Assembly: GCF_025961475.1 (NCBI RefSeq)
Contig: NZ_JAOQNS010000003.1
Span: forward strand, 1-64,000
Direction of reading: 5' to 3'
DNA length: 64,000 nucleotides
From: Rhodobium gokarnense
GTDB lineage: Bacteria; Pseudomonadota; Alphaproteobacteria; Rhizobiales; Rhodobiaceae
The position numbers and the translations under genes are program-made. This document shows, piece after piece, positions 27,780 to 35,178 of the stretch. Position 1 is the first letter of the stretch, and each line of letters opens with the position of its first letter. The notes beneath the pieces are model-generated. The model was given only the letters and a program-made list of their open reading frames with translations, made no database searches and had not been told where the DNA came from.

Positions 27780-28811
27780 ATGCGATACAAACCCCTTGGC
27801 CGCACCGGCCTTCTCGTCTCCGAACTCTGCTTCGGCACCATGACCTTCGGCGGCCGCGGCTTCTGGCAGGCGATCGGCTCGCTCGGCCAGGACGACGCCG
27901 ACGCGCTGATGCGCACGGCGCTCGACGGCGGCATCAACTTCATCGACACCGCCAACGTCTATGCCGAGGGCCTTGCCGAGGAAATCACCGGAACGGCGCT
28001 GAAGAACCTCGGCGTTGCCCGCGACGACGTCGTTATCGCCACCAAGGTGCTCGGCCCCATGGGCGAGGGCCCGAACGCCCGCGGCGCCTCGCGCTACCAC
28101 ATCCTCAATCAGGCCGAGGCGAGCCTGAAGCGGCTGCAGCTCGACCATATCGACCTCTACCAGATCCACGGCTTCGACCCGTTGACGCCGATGGAGGAAA
28201 CGCTCGACGCCCTCGACAATCTCGTCAAGCGCGGGCTCGTGCGCTATGTCGGCGTTTCCAACTGGGCCGCCTGGCAGATCATGAAGGCGCTCGGCATTGC
28301 CGAGAGGAAGAACCTTGAGCCGTTCCGCTCCCTGCAGGCCTACTACACCATCGCCGGCCGGGACCTGGAACGCGAGATCGTGCCGCTCCTGAAGTCCGAA
28401 GGAGTCGGGCTGATGGTCTGGAGCCCGCTCGCCGGCGGTCTGCTCTCCGGCAAGTACAGCCGCGACGAGGAAAACGCCCCCGACGGTCGGCGGGCCAATT
28501 TCGACTTCCCGCCGGTCGACAAGGAGCGGGGCTTCGACGTCATCGATGCCATGCGCCCGATCGCCGAGAGCCACGGCGTCTCGGTCGCGCAGATCGCGCT
28601 CGCCTGGCTGCTGCACCAGAAGGCCGTCACCAGCGTCATCGTCGGCGCCAAGCGGACCGACCAGCTTGAGGACAATCTCGGTGCGGTCGACGTCACCCTG
28701 TCCGACGAGGAGTTGAAGACCCTCGATGCCGTCAGCGCGCTTCCGGCCGAATATCCCGGCTGGATGATCGAGCGCCAGGGCGAATACCGGGCCGACTTCC
28801 TGCCCGAATAG
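27780..28811 (+). CDS. Aldo/keto reductase
   Basis: The 343-residue TIM-barrel oxidoreductase carries the AKR tetrad: Asp in FIDTANVYAEG with its Tyr, the Lys in VVIATKVLG, and the His in LYQIHGFDP. The NADPH-site region VIVGAKRTDQLEDNL is present near the C-terminus. It probably reduces aldehydes or sugars of unknown identity. AGAGGAT precedes the ATG. Divergent from an AraC regulator, its likely controller, and ended by a strong hairpin. Confidence 0.9.
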   Translation: MRYKPLGRTGLLVSELCFGTMTFGGRGFWQAIGSLGQDDADALMRTALDGGINFIDTANVYAEGLAEEITGTALKNLGVARDDVVIATKVLGPMGEGPNARGASRYHILNQAEASLKRLQLDHIDLYQIHGFDPLTPMEETLDALDNLVKRGLVRYVGVSNWAAWQIMKALGIAERKNLEPFRSLQAYYTIAGRDLEREIVPLLKSEGVGLMVWSPLAGGLLSGKYSRDEENAPDGRRANFDFPPVDKERGFDVIDAMRPIAESHGVSVAQIALAWLLHQKAVTSVIVGAKRTDQLEDNLGAVDVTLSDEELKTLDAVSALPAEYPGWMIERQGEYRADFLPE

Positions 28812-28828
28812 GCGGCGACACAAGAAAG

Positions 28829-28861
28829 CGGCGCCGGCCCGAAAAGAAAGGGCCGGCGCCG
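28829..28861. terminator. Bidirectional hairpin between convergent genes
   Basis: CGGCGCCGGCCC pairs perfectly with GGGCCGGCGCCG (12 base pairs) around a GAAAAGAAA loop. It is 17 bases after the aldo/keto reductase stop and 39 bases beyond the DUF1223 stop on the other strand. There is no long T run, so termination strength is uncertain. Confidence 0.55.
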
Positions 28862-28900
28862 TTCGCCTATGGATAGTTTGTCGAGAAAGCCCGTTGCGTC

Positions 28901-29692
28901 TTACATCTTCGCCGCGCCGAGGATCGGGCCGGGCCGGCCGTCAAGATCGCGCTGCAGGAGCACGGCGCAGGCCATGCCGGCGCCCTTCTTCAGGATCTCG
29001 TCGCGCGGCAGCTCGATCGTCTTGTGACCGCCGTCCCACATGCCGATCGGCTGGATGGTCCGCACAACATTCGTGTAGGTGATGGTGCGGCCGCTGTTCT
29101 CGCCGCGCCCGATCGGCACCTCGCGGGCCGGTTCAAAGGTGACCAGCCACAGCGTCGCCGAGCCGCCGGCGATGAGGTCCGCACCGTCCGTGCCCTCGCT
29201 GCCGACGACGACGGTGAGCTTGTTGCCGTTGCTGGCGAGCGAGACCGGCACCGGCAGCCCGTCATAGCGGTTCATCTGGCGCTTGACGGCGATCGAAATG
29301 CCCTGCGCGTCGCTGCCGATGACGTGTTCGCGGCCATTGACGATGACCTGCGGCGTGTAGACGCCGGTATTGCCGAGGACGCGGGAATAGGCCTTCTGGC
29401 GGTCGGTGAATTCCGGCCGCGCCAGCGTGTCCTTCCAGCCGAGATAGTCCCAGTAGTCGACGGGGAGCGACAGGACGACGAGGTCCGCGTCCTGGGCGAG
29501 CGTGCCGGCGAGCCGGTCGGCCGGCGGACAGGACGAGCAGCCCTGGCTGGTGAAGAGCTCGATCACGGCCTTCGGCCCCGCGGTAGCGGGCAGCGCAAGG
29601 CTCCCTGCCGCAAGGGCGAGGAACATTGCCGGCGCCGCAATGGCGCGCACCATCGAAAGGCCGCCGAAACCCCGGCGAAGACCCTTTGTCAT
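28901..29692 (-). CDS. DUF1223 exported thioredoxin-like protein
   Basis: About 263 residues. A signal-anchor or signal peptide (AIAAPAMFLALAAGSLALPATA) is followed by VIELFTSQGCSSCPPADRL, the thioredoxin-fold CxxC hallmark of DUF1223, and WDYLGWKDTLARPEFTDRQ. The C-terminal half is beta-rich. It is expected in the periplasm; a redox or copper-related role is possible but unproven. The start could be 29704, 29692 or 29653. It precedes or follows none of the ccm genes directly, although thioredoxin-like CcmG is encoded about 0.7 kb away on the same strand. Confidence 0.85.
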   Translation of the reverse strand: MTKGLRRGFGGLSMVRAIAAPAMFLALAAGSLALPATAGPKAVIELFTSQGCSSCPPADRLAGTLAQDADLVVLSLPVDYWDYLGWKDTLARPEFTDRQKAYSRVLGNTGVYTPQVIVNGREHVIGSDAQGISIAVKRQMNRYDGLPVPVSLASNGNKLTVVVGSEGTDGADLIAGGSATLWLVTFEPAREVPIGRGENSGRTITYTNVVRTIQPIGMWDGGHKTIELPRDEILKKGAGMACAVLLQRDLDGRPGPILGAAKM

Positions 29693-29855
29693 CGTTCCGT
29701 CCATCGATCGGATTGTCTGTCGATCGCTACGGCGCGTCCCGGCGCCCTGGCGACTGCCAGACCCTAGAAAGCATCCTCGTCACTTGCCAGTCACGTTGGA
29801 GTGAGAAAAGCGCGATCCCGCGAGCCGGTCAATCGGCGCCAACCCGTAGGCGGCC

Positions 29856-30410
29856 TCAGTCGGACACCATGTCGCCGACGGCGCCGCGCGGATTGCCGAA
29901 CGGGCCGCTGGCGCCGCGGGCGATCTCCCGCTCGTGGTCGAGCGCCCAGATCACCGAGGGAAAGGCGATCTCGTCCGCCGCCGGCAGGCCGCCCCAGTCG
30001 AACAGCGCGACCTCAAGGCTCTCCGGCCCCGGTGCCACGTCGCCATGGAGGACGGCACGGTAGATGAGCTGGACCTGGGAAATGCGCGGGATCGTATAGA
30101 CGGCAAGGAGGCTCTCGATCTCGATCCGCGCGTGCGCCTCCTCCAGGGCCTCGCGCCGGGCGCCCGCCTCCGGCGTCTCGTTAAGCTCCAGAAAGCCCGC
30201 CGGCAGGGTCCAGAAGCCCATGCGCGGCGCGATCGCCCGCCGGCACATCAGGACCTTGCCGCCGGCGCGGACCACCGAGCCGACCACCACCTTCGGATTG
30301 TCGTAGGAAATGAAGCCGCAGCGGGCGCAGACGTCCCGCTCATGGGTGTCGCCGTCCGGCACGGCGCGCACGAAATCCGTCTTGCCGGGCGCCGGCCCCT
30401 CCTCCGTCAT
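29856..30410 (-). CDS. NUDIX hydrolase
   Basis: The 184-residue protein has an N-terminal CARCG motif, half of a zinc-ribbon-like site, then the Nudix box within GFLELNETPEAGARREALEE, matching the Glu-rich GX5EX7REUXEE pattern. Family members hydrolyse nucleoside-diphosphate-X substrates such as ADP-ribose or NADH. Starting at ATG 30410, its first base is the last base of the ccmG stop (TAATG), implying translational coupling. It is thus the distal gene of the ccmCDG unit. Confidence 0.88.
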   Translation of the reverse strand: MTEEGPAPGKTDFVRAVPDGDTHERDVCARCGFISYDNPKVVVGSVVRAGGKVLMCRRAIAPRMGFWTLPAGFLELNETPEAGARREALEEAHARIEIESLLAVYTIPRISQVQLIYRAVLHGDVAPGPESLEVALFDWGGLPAADEIAFPSVIWALDHEREIARGASGPFGNPRGAVGDMVSD

Positions 30411-31087
30411 TATCCGGAGGCTCCCGCCTGACATCCTTCCGGCGGCGCCGTCGCGCTGAGCGACTCCTTGATCAGCGGCTCGAACTTTTCAGCCCACAGC
30501 TCCTCGTAGAGCGGGCCCACATGCTTGTAGCGGATGCAGCCGAACGTATCGATCAGGAAGGTTTCGGGCTGGCCGGTGACGCCGAAATCGATCGCCGTGC
30601 GGTAGTTCTGGTCGACGCCGTTGCGGGCGAACGGATTGCCGTGCTCTTCCATATAGCCGAGCGCGTTGGCCTCGGAGTCCCGCACATTGATGCCGGTGAG
30701 TTGAATCCGGTCGTCCTTGGCCAGTTCCAGGAGCATCGGGTGCTCCTGGCGGCAGGGCACGCACCAGGAGGCCCAGAAATTGATCAGGGTGACCTTGCCG
30801 TTGAGGTCGGCGCGGGAGAGCCCCGGCGCCGGCTGGCCGTTATAGGTGAGGCCCTTCAGCGCCGGCAGATCGAACTCCGGCGCCGGCTTGTCGAGCAGCA
30901 CGGAGGGAATGACCCGGCTGGAGCCGCCATGGCTGAGCTGCAGGTAGAAAAGGACGCACAGCCCGCCGAAGAGGATCAGCGGCAGCAGCACCAGGAGCGA
31001 CGGCCCCTTACGGCGGGGAGTATCGCCCGGCGCCTTGCCGGCCCCGGCTTGCCGTCCGGCCGTCGTCTCGCTTTCGATATCGCTCAT
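30410..31087 (-). CDS. ccmG: Thiol:disulfide interchange protein CcmG/DsbE
   Basis: The 225-residue protein reduces apocytochrome c or CcmH cysteines during cytochrome c maturation. A cytoplasmic tail of about 28 residues and one membrane anchor (31-50) place the thioredoxin domain in the periplasm. The active site WCVPC has Cys109 and Cys112, preceded by LINFWASW. The cis-proline loop reads TGQPETFLID. The ATG overlaps the ccmD stop by four bases, so the ccmC-ccmD-ccmG order is intact. Confidence 0.95.
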   Translation of the reverse strand: MSDIESETTAGRQAGAGKAPGDTPRRKGPSLLVLLPLILFGGLCVLFYLQLSHGGSSRVIPSVLLDKPAPEFDLPALKGLTYNGQPAPGLSRADLNGKVTLINFWASWCVPCRQEHPMLLELAKDDRIQLTGINVRDSEANALGYMEEHGNPFARNGVDQNYRTAIDFGVTGQPETFLIDTFGCIRYKHVGPLYEELWAEKFEPLIKESLSATAPPEGCQAGASG

Positions 31088-31263
31088 TTCTGGCCCCCAT
31101 GGGCCTTTTCGGAGCGCCGGCGCACGCCGCGCGCCTCAAGCTCGGAAAGCAGCCGGCGCTGGACGCCGTAGTCGGCCCAGATCCAGGCGACGAGCGCGAC
31201 GACGGTCACGGCCGAGATCGCATAGGCGGCGATGATGTAGCCGGCATGGGGATCGGAAAACAT
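31084..31263 (-). CDS. ccmD: Heme exporter protein D
   Basis: This 59-residue protein has the CcmD layout: a short N-terminus MFSDPHAGYI, a single membrane helix (residues 9-30) beginning with the conserved AAYAIS, and a basic C-terminal tail (RRLLSELEARGVRRR). It stabilises the CcmABC/CcmE complex that releases holo-CcmE. It sits 98 bases after ccmC and overlaps the ccmG start (ATGA). Confidence 0.88.
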   Translation of the reverse strand: MFSDPHAGYIIAAYAISAVTVVALVAWIWADYGVQRRLLSELEARGVRRRSEKAHGGQK

Positions 31264-31361
31264 CGGGTCTTGGTCCTTCGAGTTGCTCGCCAGTCTGCCC
31301 GGCAAATGGGGCGGCCCGCGGGCACGGTCAATCCTCGGCGCGTGCTTGTCTTTAGCTGCCC

Positions 31362-32132
31362 CTAGTGCGGCCCGCTGCTCGCCTCGATCATCCTCAGCGT
31401 GCGGATGCGCCGGCGCAGGATCTCGTTGCGCATGGCCATCAGGTGCAGCGTCACGAACAGGAAGGTGAAGGCGACGGCCATGACAAGGAGCGGGATCAGG
31501 ATCGTCGGATGGATCGTCGGCCCGTCCATGCGCATCACGCTCGCCGGCTGGTGCAGCGTGTTCCACCATTCCACCGAGAATTTGATGATCGGGATGTTGA
31601 TGAAGCCGACCAGCACCAGGATCGCCGCCGCCTTGCCGGCGCGGATCGGATCCTCGATCGAGCGCCACAGCGCGATCAGGCCGAGATACATGATGAAGAG
31701 GATGAGGACGGAGGTGAGCCGCGCGTCCCATTCCCACCAGGTGCCCCACATGGGCTTACCCCAGATCGATCCAGTGACCAGCGACAGGAACGTAAAGGCG
31801 GCGCCGATCGGCGCCGCCGATTTCGCCGAGACGTCCGCGAGCGGATGCTTCCAGACCAGGAGCCCGACCGAGGAGATGCTCATCATCGTGTAACCGAACA
31901 TGGCGAGCCAGGCGGCCGGCACGTGGATGTACATGATCCGCATCGTGTTGCCCTGCTGGTAGTCCGGCGGGGCATAGAAGAACGACATATAGAGCCCGAC
32001 GATGAACAACAGCACCGTCGCGCCGATCATCCACGGCAACAGCTTCGAAATGAAGCCGAGAAAGCGGGTCGGATTGGCCAGCGCCCAGATGCCGCCCGAA
32101 GGGGAAGAGACCGTATCGCTCATGACGCCCAT
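31362..32132 (-). CDS. ccmC: Heme exporter protein C (heme handling)
   Basis: The 256-residue protein has six membrane helices and the tryptophan-rich periplasmic signature WGTWWEWDARLTS that presents heme to CcmE. The flanking histidines are in MYIHVPAAW and TLHQPAS. It is the first gene of ccmCDG. In many Hyphomicrobiales ccmC follows ccmB directly. Here ccmB ends 7.4 kb away, so this copy must have gained its own promoter. ATG codons at positions 1 and 4 are both possible starts. Confidence 0.95.
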   Translation of the reverse strand: MGVMSDTVSSPSGGIWALANPTRFLGFISKLLPWMIGATVLLFIVGLYMSFFYAPPDYQQGNTMRIMYIHVPAAWLAMFGYTMMSISSVGLLVWKHPLADVSAKSAAPIGAAFTFLSLVTGSIWGKPMWGTWWEWDARLTSVLILFIMYLGLIALWRSIEDPIRAGKAAAILVLVGFINIPIIKFSVEWWNTLHQPASVMRMDGPTIHPTILIPLLVMAVAFTFLFVTLHLMAMRNEILRRRIRTLRMIEASSGPH

Positions 32133-32184
32133 TATCTAACCCTCCTGATTGCGAACCACAATGCAGGCCGGGGAATATAACGCC

Positions 32185-32198
32185 TTGACTTATGTCAG
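32185..32198. promoter_or_regulatory. Possible FNR/FixK-type box upstream of ccmC
   Basis: TTGAC-TTAT-GTCAG is one base off a TTGAC-N4-GTCAA dyad. It is about 53-66 bases before the ccmC start, and a TATATT-like stretch lies between. Microaerobic control of cytochrome maturation would make sense. The spacing to the AT-rich stretch is shorter than for a standard class II activator site, so support is weak. Confidence 0.3.
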
Positions 32199-32375
32199 TC
32201 GGGGTCGGGTTAGGGGTGCGGCACTTTGGAATGGGAATAGGGAGCGGCAACGCACTACTCCGCTGCCCAAATCCAGTCAGAACACCAATTTCAAGCCCTA
32301 GAAGATCGTCAAAGTTCTTCCAAACAAAAAAAGATCGAGAAAATCATAAATACTCTTAAAGCACTTACAATAGAA

Positions 32376-33374
32376 TCAAGCCTCTAAAGATACGGGATAG
32401 GACACAAACTGATCTTGAATCTCGTCATATTTCAAGTCAAAAACCTCAAGCTGAAGCGTACCAGAAGACCCCTTACTTACCGTACAGACATGAAGAAAAT
32501 GATTGTCAACCGAGTCAATCGAAGAGACGCTACCTGCGCAATAAATATGCGGATGCGTACCGATCTCCCGTTTCCGAAAGTGTGTATGACCACAAAAAAT
32601 ATGATTAACACCGAGATATTTAGCGAGGTTATTTACCTTTTCGCGTTCCTCGAGCACAAGCGTACTTGGCACTCCTTCTGCCGGAGAAAAATGAAGCGCC
32701 CATACCACCGGCGTTCCCGGATTGGCATACTGGTAATTCCTCGTTTGATTATCCAATTCAGCCAAGACCTGATCGTCTACAGCACCCCTTCCGTATCGAC
32801 GAAGCAATCCAGGATCACTATCCTCAGCAAAACAAAAATCAGCCGAAATTATACATAGCGAGACCCCGTCTCTATCGACGTCAGTCAAAAAAACCCCTCT
32901 TCTTGGCTCGTAAATTTTTCCAAAAACGCGATCAAAACTCTTGCATCCTGGCGTTCCCAAATCGTCCTTGTAACGATCGTGATTGCCCGGCATCACACAA
33001 ATACGGACACCTAAACCTCCGAAGCGAGGCTCCAACGCTGCGTTGAGGTGCTCTCGAACTCGATTCTCGAGGAATACCTGTTTCGCAACCTCCAGATCCT
33101 CGTCCAATCCCGTAGTCGCCACATCGCCAAGAATAAACAACAAATCCAGTTCATTTGAGAACTCTTGAATAAAATCAGCGGCAGCAAGCAATGGTTGATC
33201 GTCGTAGCTAGTCGGCTTCCAAAATGAGAAATACTGCTGACGCTCGGGCTCTGTCTTCGGCAAGCAAACGTCAATGCTCTCCCACAGCCTTCGGGAGAAA
33301 AGCGACAATGCATTGCGTCTTCTTGCTTGGACGCATAGATGCGGGTCGGCCAAAAGTGCAATTTGTACACTCAC
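32376..33374 (-). CDS. Calcineurin-like metallophosphoesterase of the cassette
   Basis: The 332-residue soluble enzyme has every hallmark of the calcineurin-like phosphoesterase fold: DPH (Asp10, His12), GDVA (Asp84), GNHDRY (Asn131, His132), the isolated His228 in ALHFS, and GHTH (His263, His265). A dinuclear metal site is therefore expected to be intact. Class III cyclic-nucleotide phosphodiesterases share this layout, but nucleases and protein phosphatases do too, so the substrate is open. The start is GTG overlapping the upstream stop (GTGA). Third gene of the AT-rich operon. Confidence 0.88.
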   Translation of the reverse strand: MSVQIALLADPHLCVQARRRNALSLFSRRLWESIDVCLPKTEPERQQYFSFWKPTSYDDQPLLAAADFIQEFSNELDLLFILGDVATTGLDEDLEVAKQVFLENRVREHLNAALEPRFGGLGVRICVMPGNHDRYKDDLGTPGCKSFDRVFGKIYEPRRGVFLTDVDRDGVSLCIISADFCFAEDSDPGLLRRYGRGAVDDQVLAELDNQTRNYQYANPGTPVVWALHFSPAEGVPSTLVLEEREKVNNLAKYLGVNHIFCGHTHFRKREIGTHPHIYCAGSVSSIDSVDNHFLHVCTVSKGSSGTLQLEVFDLKYDEIQDQFVSYPVSLEA

Positions 33375-34300
33375 CCCCTCAAGACCTTCGAGAGTGCTCG
33401 CGATTTCCGCTTTTCGAGGAAAAGAACAAGATCATTACTATCATCATCGATGCTTAAAGATCCCCAGCGGCCGTGAAAAACCGGACCGTCTCTTGATTGC
33501 TCGAAGAGATCCTCGCGGAGAATATCCAGAAAAGCAACCGCGTTTCGAGGTGGTAACATCAAATGATCAGCGAAGAGGCTCTCAATAAATGAGAGAAGCC
33601 TGCCATCGAACGTTATCCGGTAGTGTCCGCCCTCATATGCTTTACGTTTTGCAAAATTGTTAATTATTTTCCGAATCTGCCTTTCCAACTCGATAGCGTA
33701 TTGCTCCATTTGCCAAGCTTGCGATATAGAAATCATTGGCTCTCCGGCTTCTCTCAGATTTTCATTAAGCCCTTCCAACCACGCAACTACCAACTCTTTA
33801 CTAGCCTTGAACGTGCCTTTGGATTCCGGTTCAGTCGATTTCTCGTCCGCGGGCTCAACCGACTCTTCGGGAGTCGATGAATATGTGTCAATTTTTGGCT
33901 CAGGGTCGGACGTCGGCACTAGACTCGGCGGCAGATATGGAGCCTGACCTCTAGCCGTATACGAAGAATCGTTACCATCAACGCCGCGGTGAAAGCCGCC
34001 ATAAAAGGCAACAAAAAATTCTTTCCACTTCAACTCTGCATCTTTCAGAGCGCCATCCTTCACGGCGCCGAAATCGACGCGAGAATGCTTAAGGACCCTC
34101 CTTTGATCAGCCTGCTTCCGAAAGATCTCTTTCAACAAATTTCTACTTTTTGGATGCGGAACCTTTCTCACGGCGACATCGGTAACTTTCTGCTCAAACG
34201 CGTCAGACGGAGACTTATTTACAGGCGCGGCGTCGCCGAAGGATGAGTCCCTGTCGACGCTCTCGATATTCATATCATCAAGTTGAGTTAAAAAAGTCAA
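33371..34300 (-). CDS. Unknown cassette protein with acidic proline-rich linker
   Basis: No family recognised. Three parts are visible in the 309 residues: a charged N-terminal region (1-110) with KWKEFFVAFYGGF; a low-complexity linker (about 118-163) rich in Pro, Glu, Ser and Thr, for example TPEESVEPADEKSTEPES; and a helical C-terminal domain (165-309) with WQMEQYAIELERQIRKIINN and LMLPPRNAVAFLDILREDL. The start is TTG at 34300 with AAGG upstream; ATG 34273 is an alternative without a ribosome-binding site. It begins 16 bases after gene 1 and overlaps the phosphoesterase start by four bases. Confidence 0.75.
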   Translation of the reverse strand: MTFLTQLDDMNIESVDRDSSFGDAAPVNKSPSDAFEQKVTDVAVRKVPHPKSRNLLKEIFRKQADQRRVLKHSRVDFGAVKDGALKDAELKWKEFFVAFYGGFHRGVDGNDSSYTARGQAPYLPPSLVPTSDPEPKIDTYSSTPEESVEPADEKSTEPESKGTFKASKELVVAWLEGLNENLREAGEPMISISQAWQMEQYAIELERQIRKIINNFAKRKAYEGGHYRITFDGRLLSFIESLFADHLMLPPRNAVAFLDILREDLFEQSRDGPVFHGRWGSLSIDDDSNDLVLFLEKRKSRALSKVLRG

Positions 34301-34316
34301 AGCACCATACCTTAAT

Positions 34317-34949
34317 TTACTTCTGGTTTTTGCAGAGAATTCTCAGCTTCTCACGCACATCATCTAGAGTTTCTTGAATAAGATCAATATTATTTTCATC
34401 CACTTGAAGAACAATTTCTCTTTCACAATCTCTAATCGAGTTAGTTTTCAGAAAAATCTGTATGACAGGGATGGAAGACATGATGCGACCCGTCAATTTG
34501 CCATTCGTATCCCGCTCGAAATCACTCCGCAAATCAACGAAGCTCGCGACCCCGGTCAAATTCGGTAAGAAACCTAAGCTCAAGCGGGCCTTTTTGGCGG
34601 CAGCCGCCTGCGTCTCGCGATGAGAGAGCAAACGGAGTAGTTTCTCCGCAAGACGATCTGGGTTTTCTAGATCACCGTGCTCACCAAGGAACTCCAATAA
34701 CTTCGGACGCAATTCGTCTTGTGAGGTCCCCGACGTTTGAGCATACAGAAACGACAAAAAGGAAAGAAAGTACTCAAGCTCGTCCTTCGGGACGTCGGAT
34801 TGCGCTGCAACCGCCTCGATGTCGGTTTCAGAGGGTTCGGTAGAGGTTGGCTTGCTCACGAGCGCATCGAGCAACTCGAAAAGTTCATCGTCGAACCCGG
34901 AAGCTGCGCCGATGATCTCTGTCAAAGAGGGTGGCATGATGCGCTGCAT
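34317..34949 (-). CDS. Unknown cassette protein, C-terminal COMM-like pattern
   Basis: First gene of the AT-rich operon, 210 residues. The N-terminal two-thirds is predicted helical (FDDELFELLDALV, DELEYFLSFLSFLYAQ, RLAEKLLRLLSHRE). From about 132 to 205 the pattern is short strand FVDLRSDFE, then PVIQIFLKTNS, EREIVLQVDENN and a closing helix DLIQETLDDVREKLRIL. Helical domain plus strand-strand-strand-helix recalls eukaryotic COMMD proteins, which act as scaffold subunits. This is a by-eye similarity, not a proven match. GAAAGG lies about 11 bases before the ATG. Confidence 0.7.
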   Translation of the reverse strand: MQRIMPPSLTEIIGAASGFDDELFELLDALVSKPTSTEPSETDIEAVAAQSDVPKDELEYFLSFLSFLYAQTSGTSQDELRPKLLEFLGEHGDLENPDRLAEKLLRLLSHRETQAAAAKKARLSLGFLPNLTGVASFVDLRSDFERDTNGKLTGRIMSSIPVIQIFLKTNSIRDCEREIVLQVDENNIDLIQETLDDVREKLRILCKNQK

Positions 34950-35178
34950 GGCCTGAGTGACCTTTCTCGTCTACGACGACTGCGCGAGGAAGTAGGCTGG
35001 AAAATGACGGACGACAAGCCCTTTTTGTGACCTCCTACTAGCAGGGTTATCGTGTGGAAGGCAACTTTTCCGCTCCCCCGGATCTGGGAGCTTGCCGGAC
35101 GCACGGTCGTCATTCACCGTATTCCCACACAATAACACCCCGCGAAATAGCCTCCCCCAACAACCATCACCCCCCCCC

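Larger units (their letters stand above)
32250..34960. other. AT-rich accessory cassette (probable horizontal acquisition)
   Basis: Base composition falls abruptly here. Sample lines count at about 32-43 percent GC, against about 65 percent in the genes on either side. The segment holds three co-directional genes and ends before the mscS stop at 35179. It lies between ccmC and mscS, within the 7.4 kb that separates ccmB from ccmC. I found no integrase, transposase, tRNA or obvious flanking direct repeat. Boundaries are approximate. Confidence 0.75.

Noticed and set aside
35072-35091. Hairpin GCTCCC/GGGAGC between mscS and the cassette as a terminator
   Set aside because: Only six base pairs and no T run in either direction; too weak to call.
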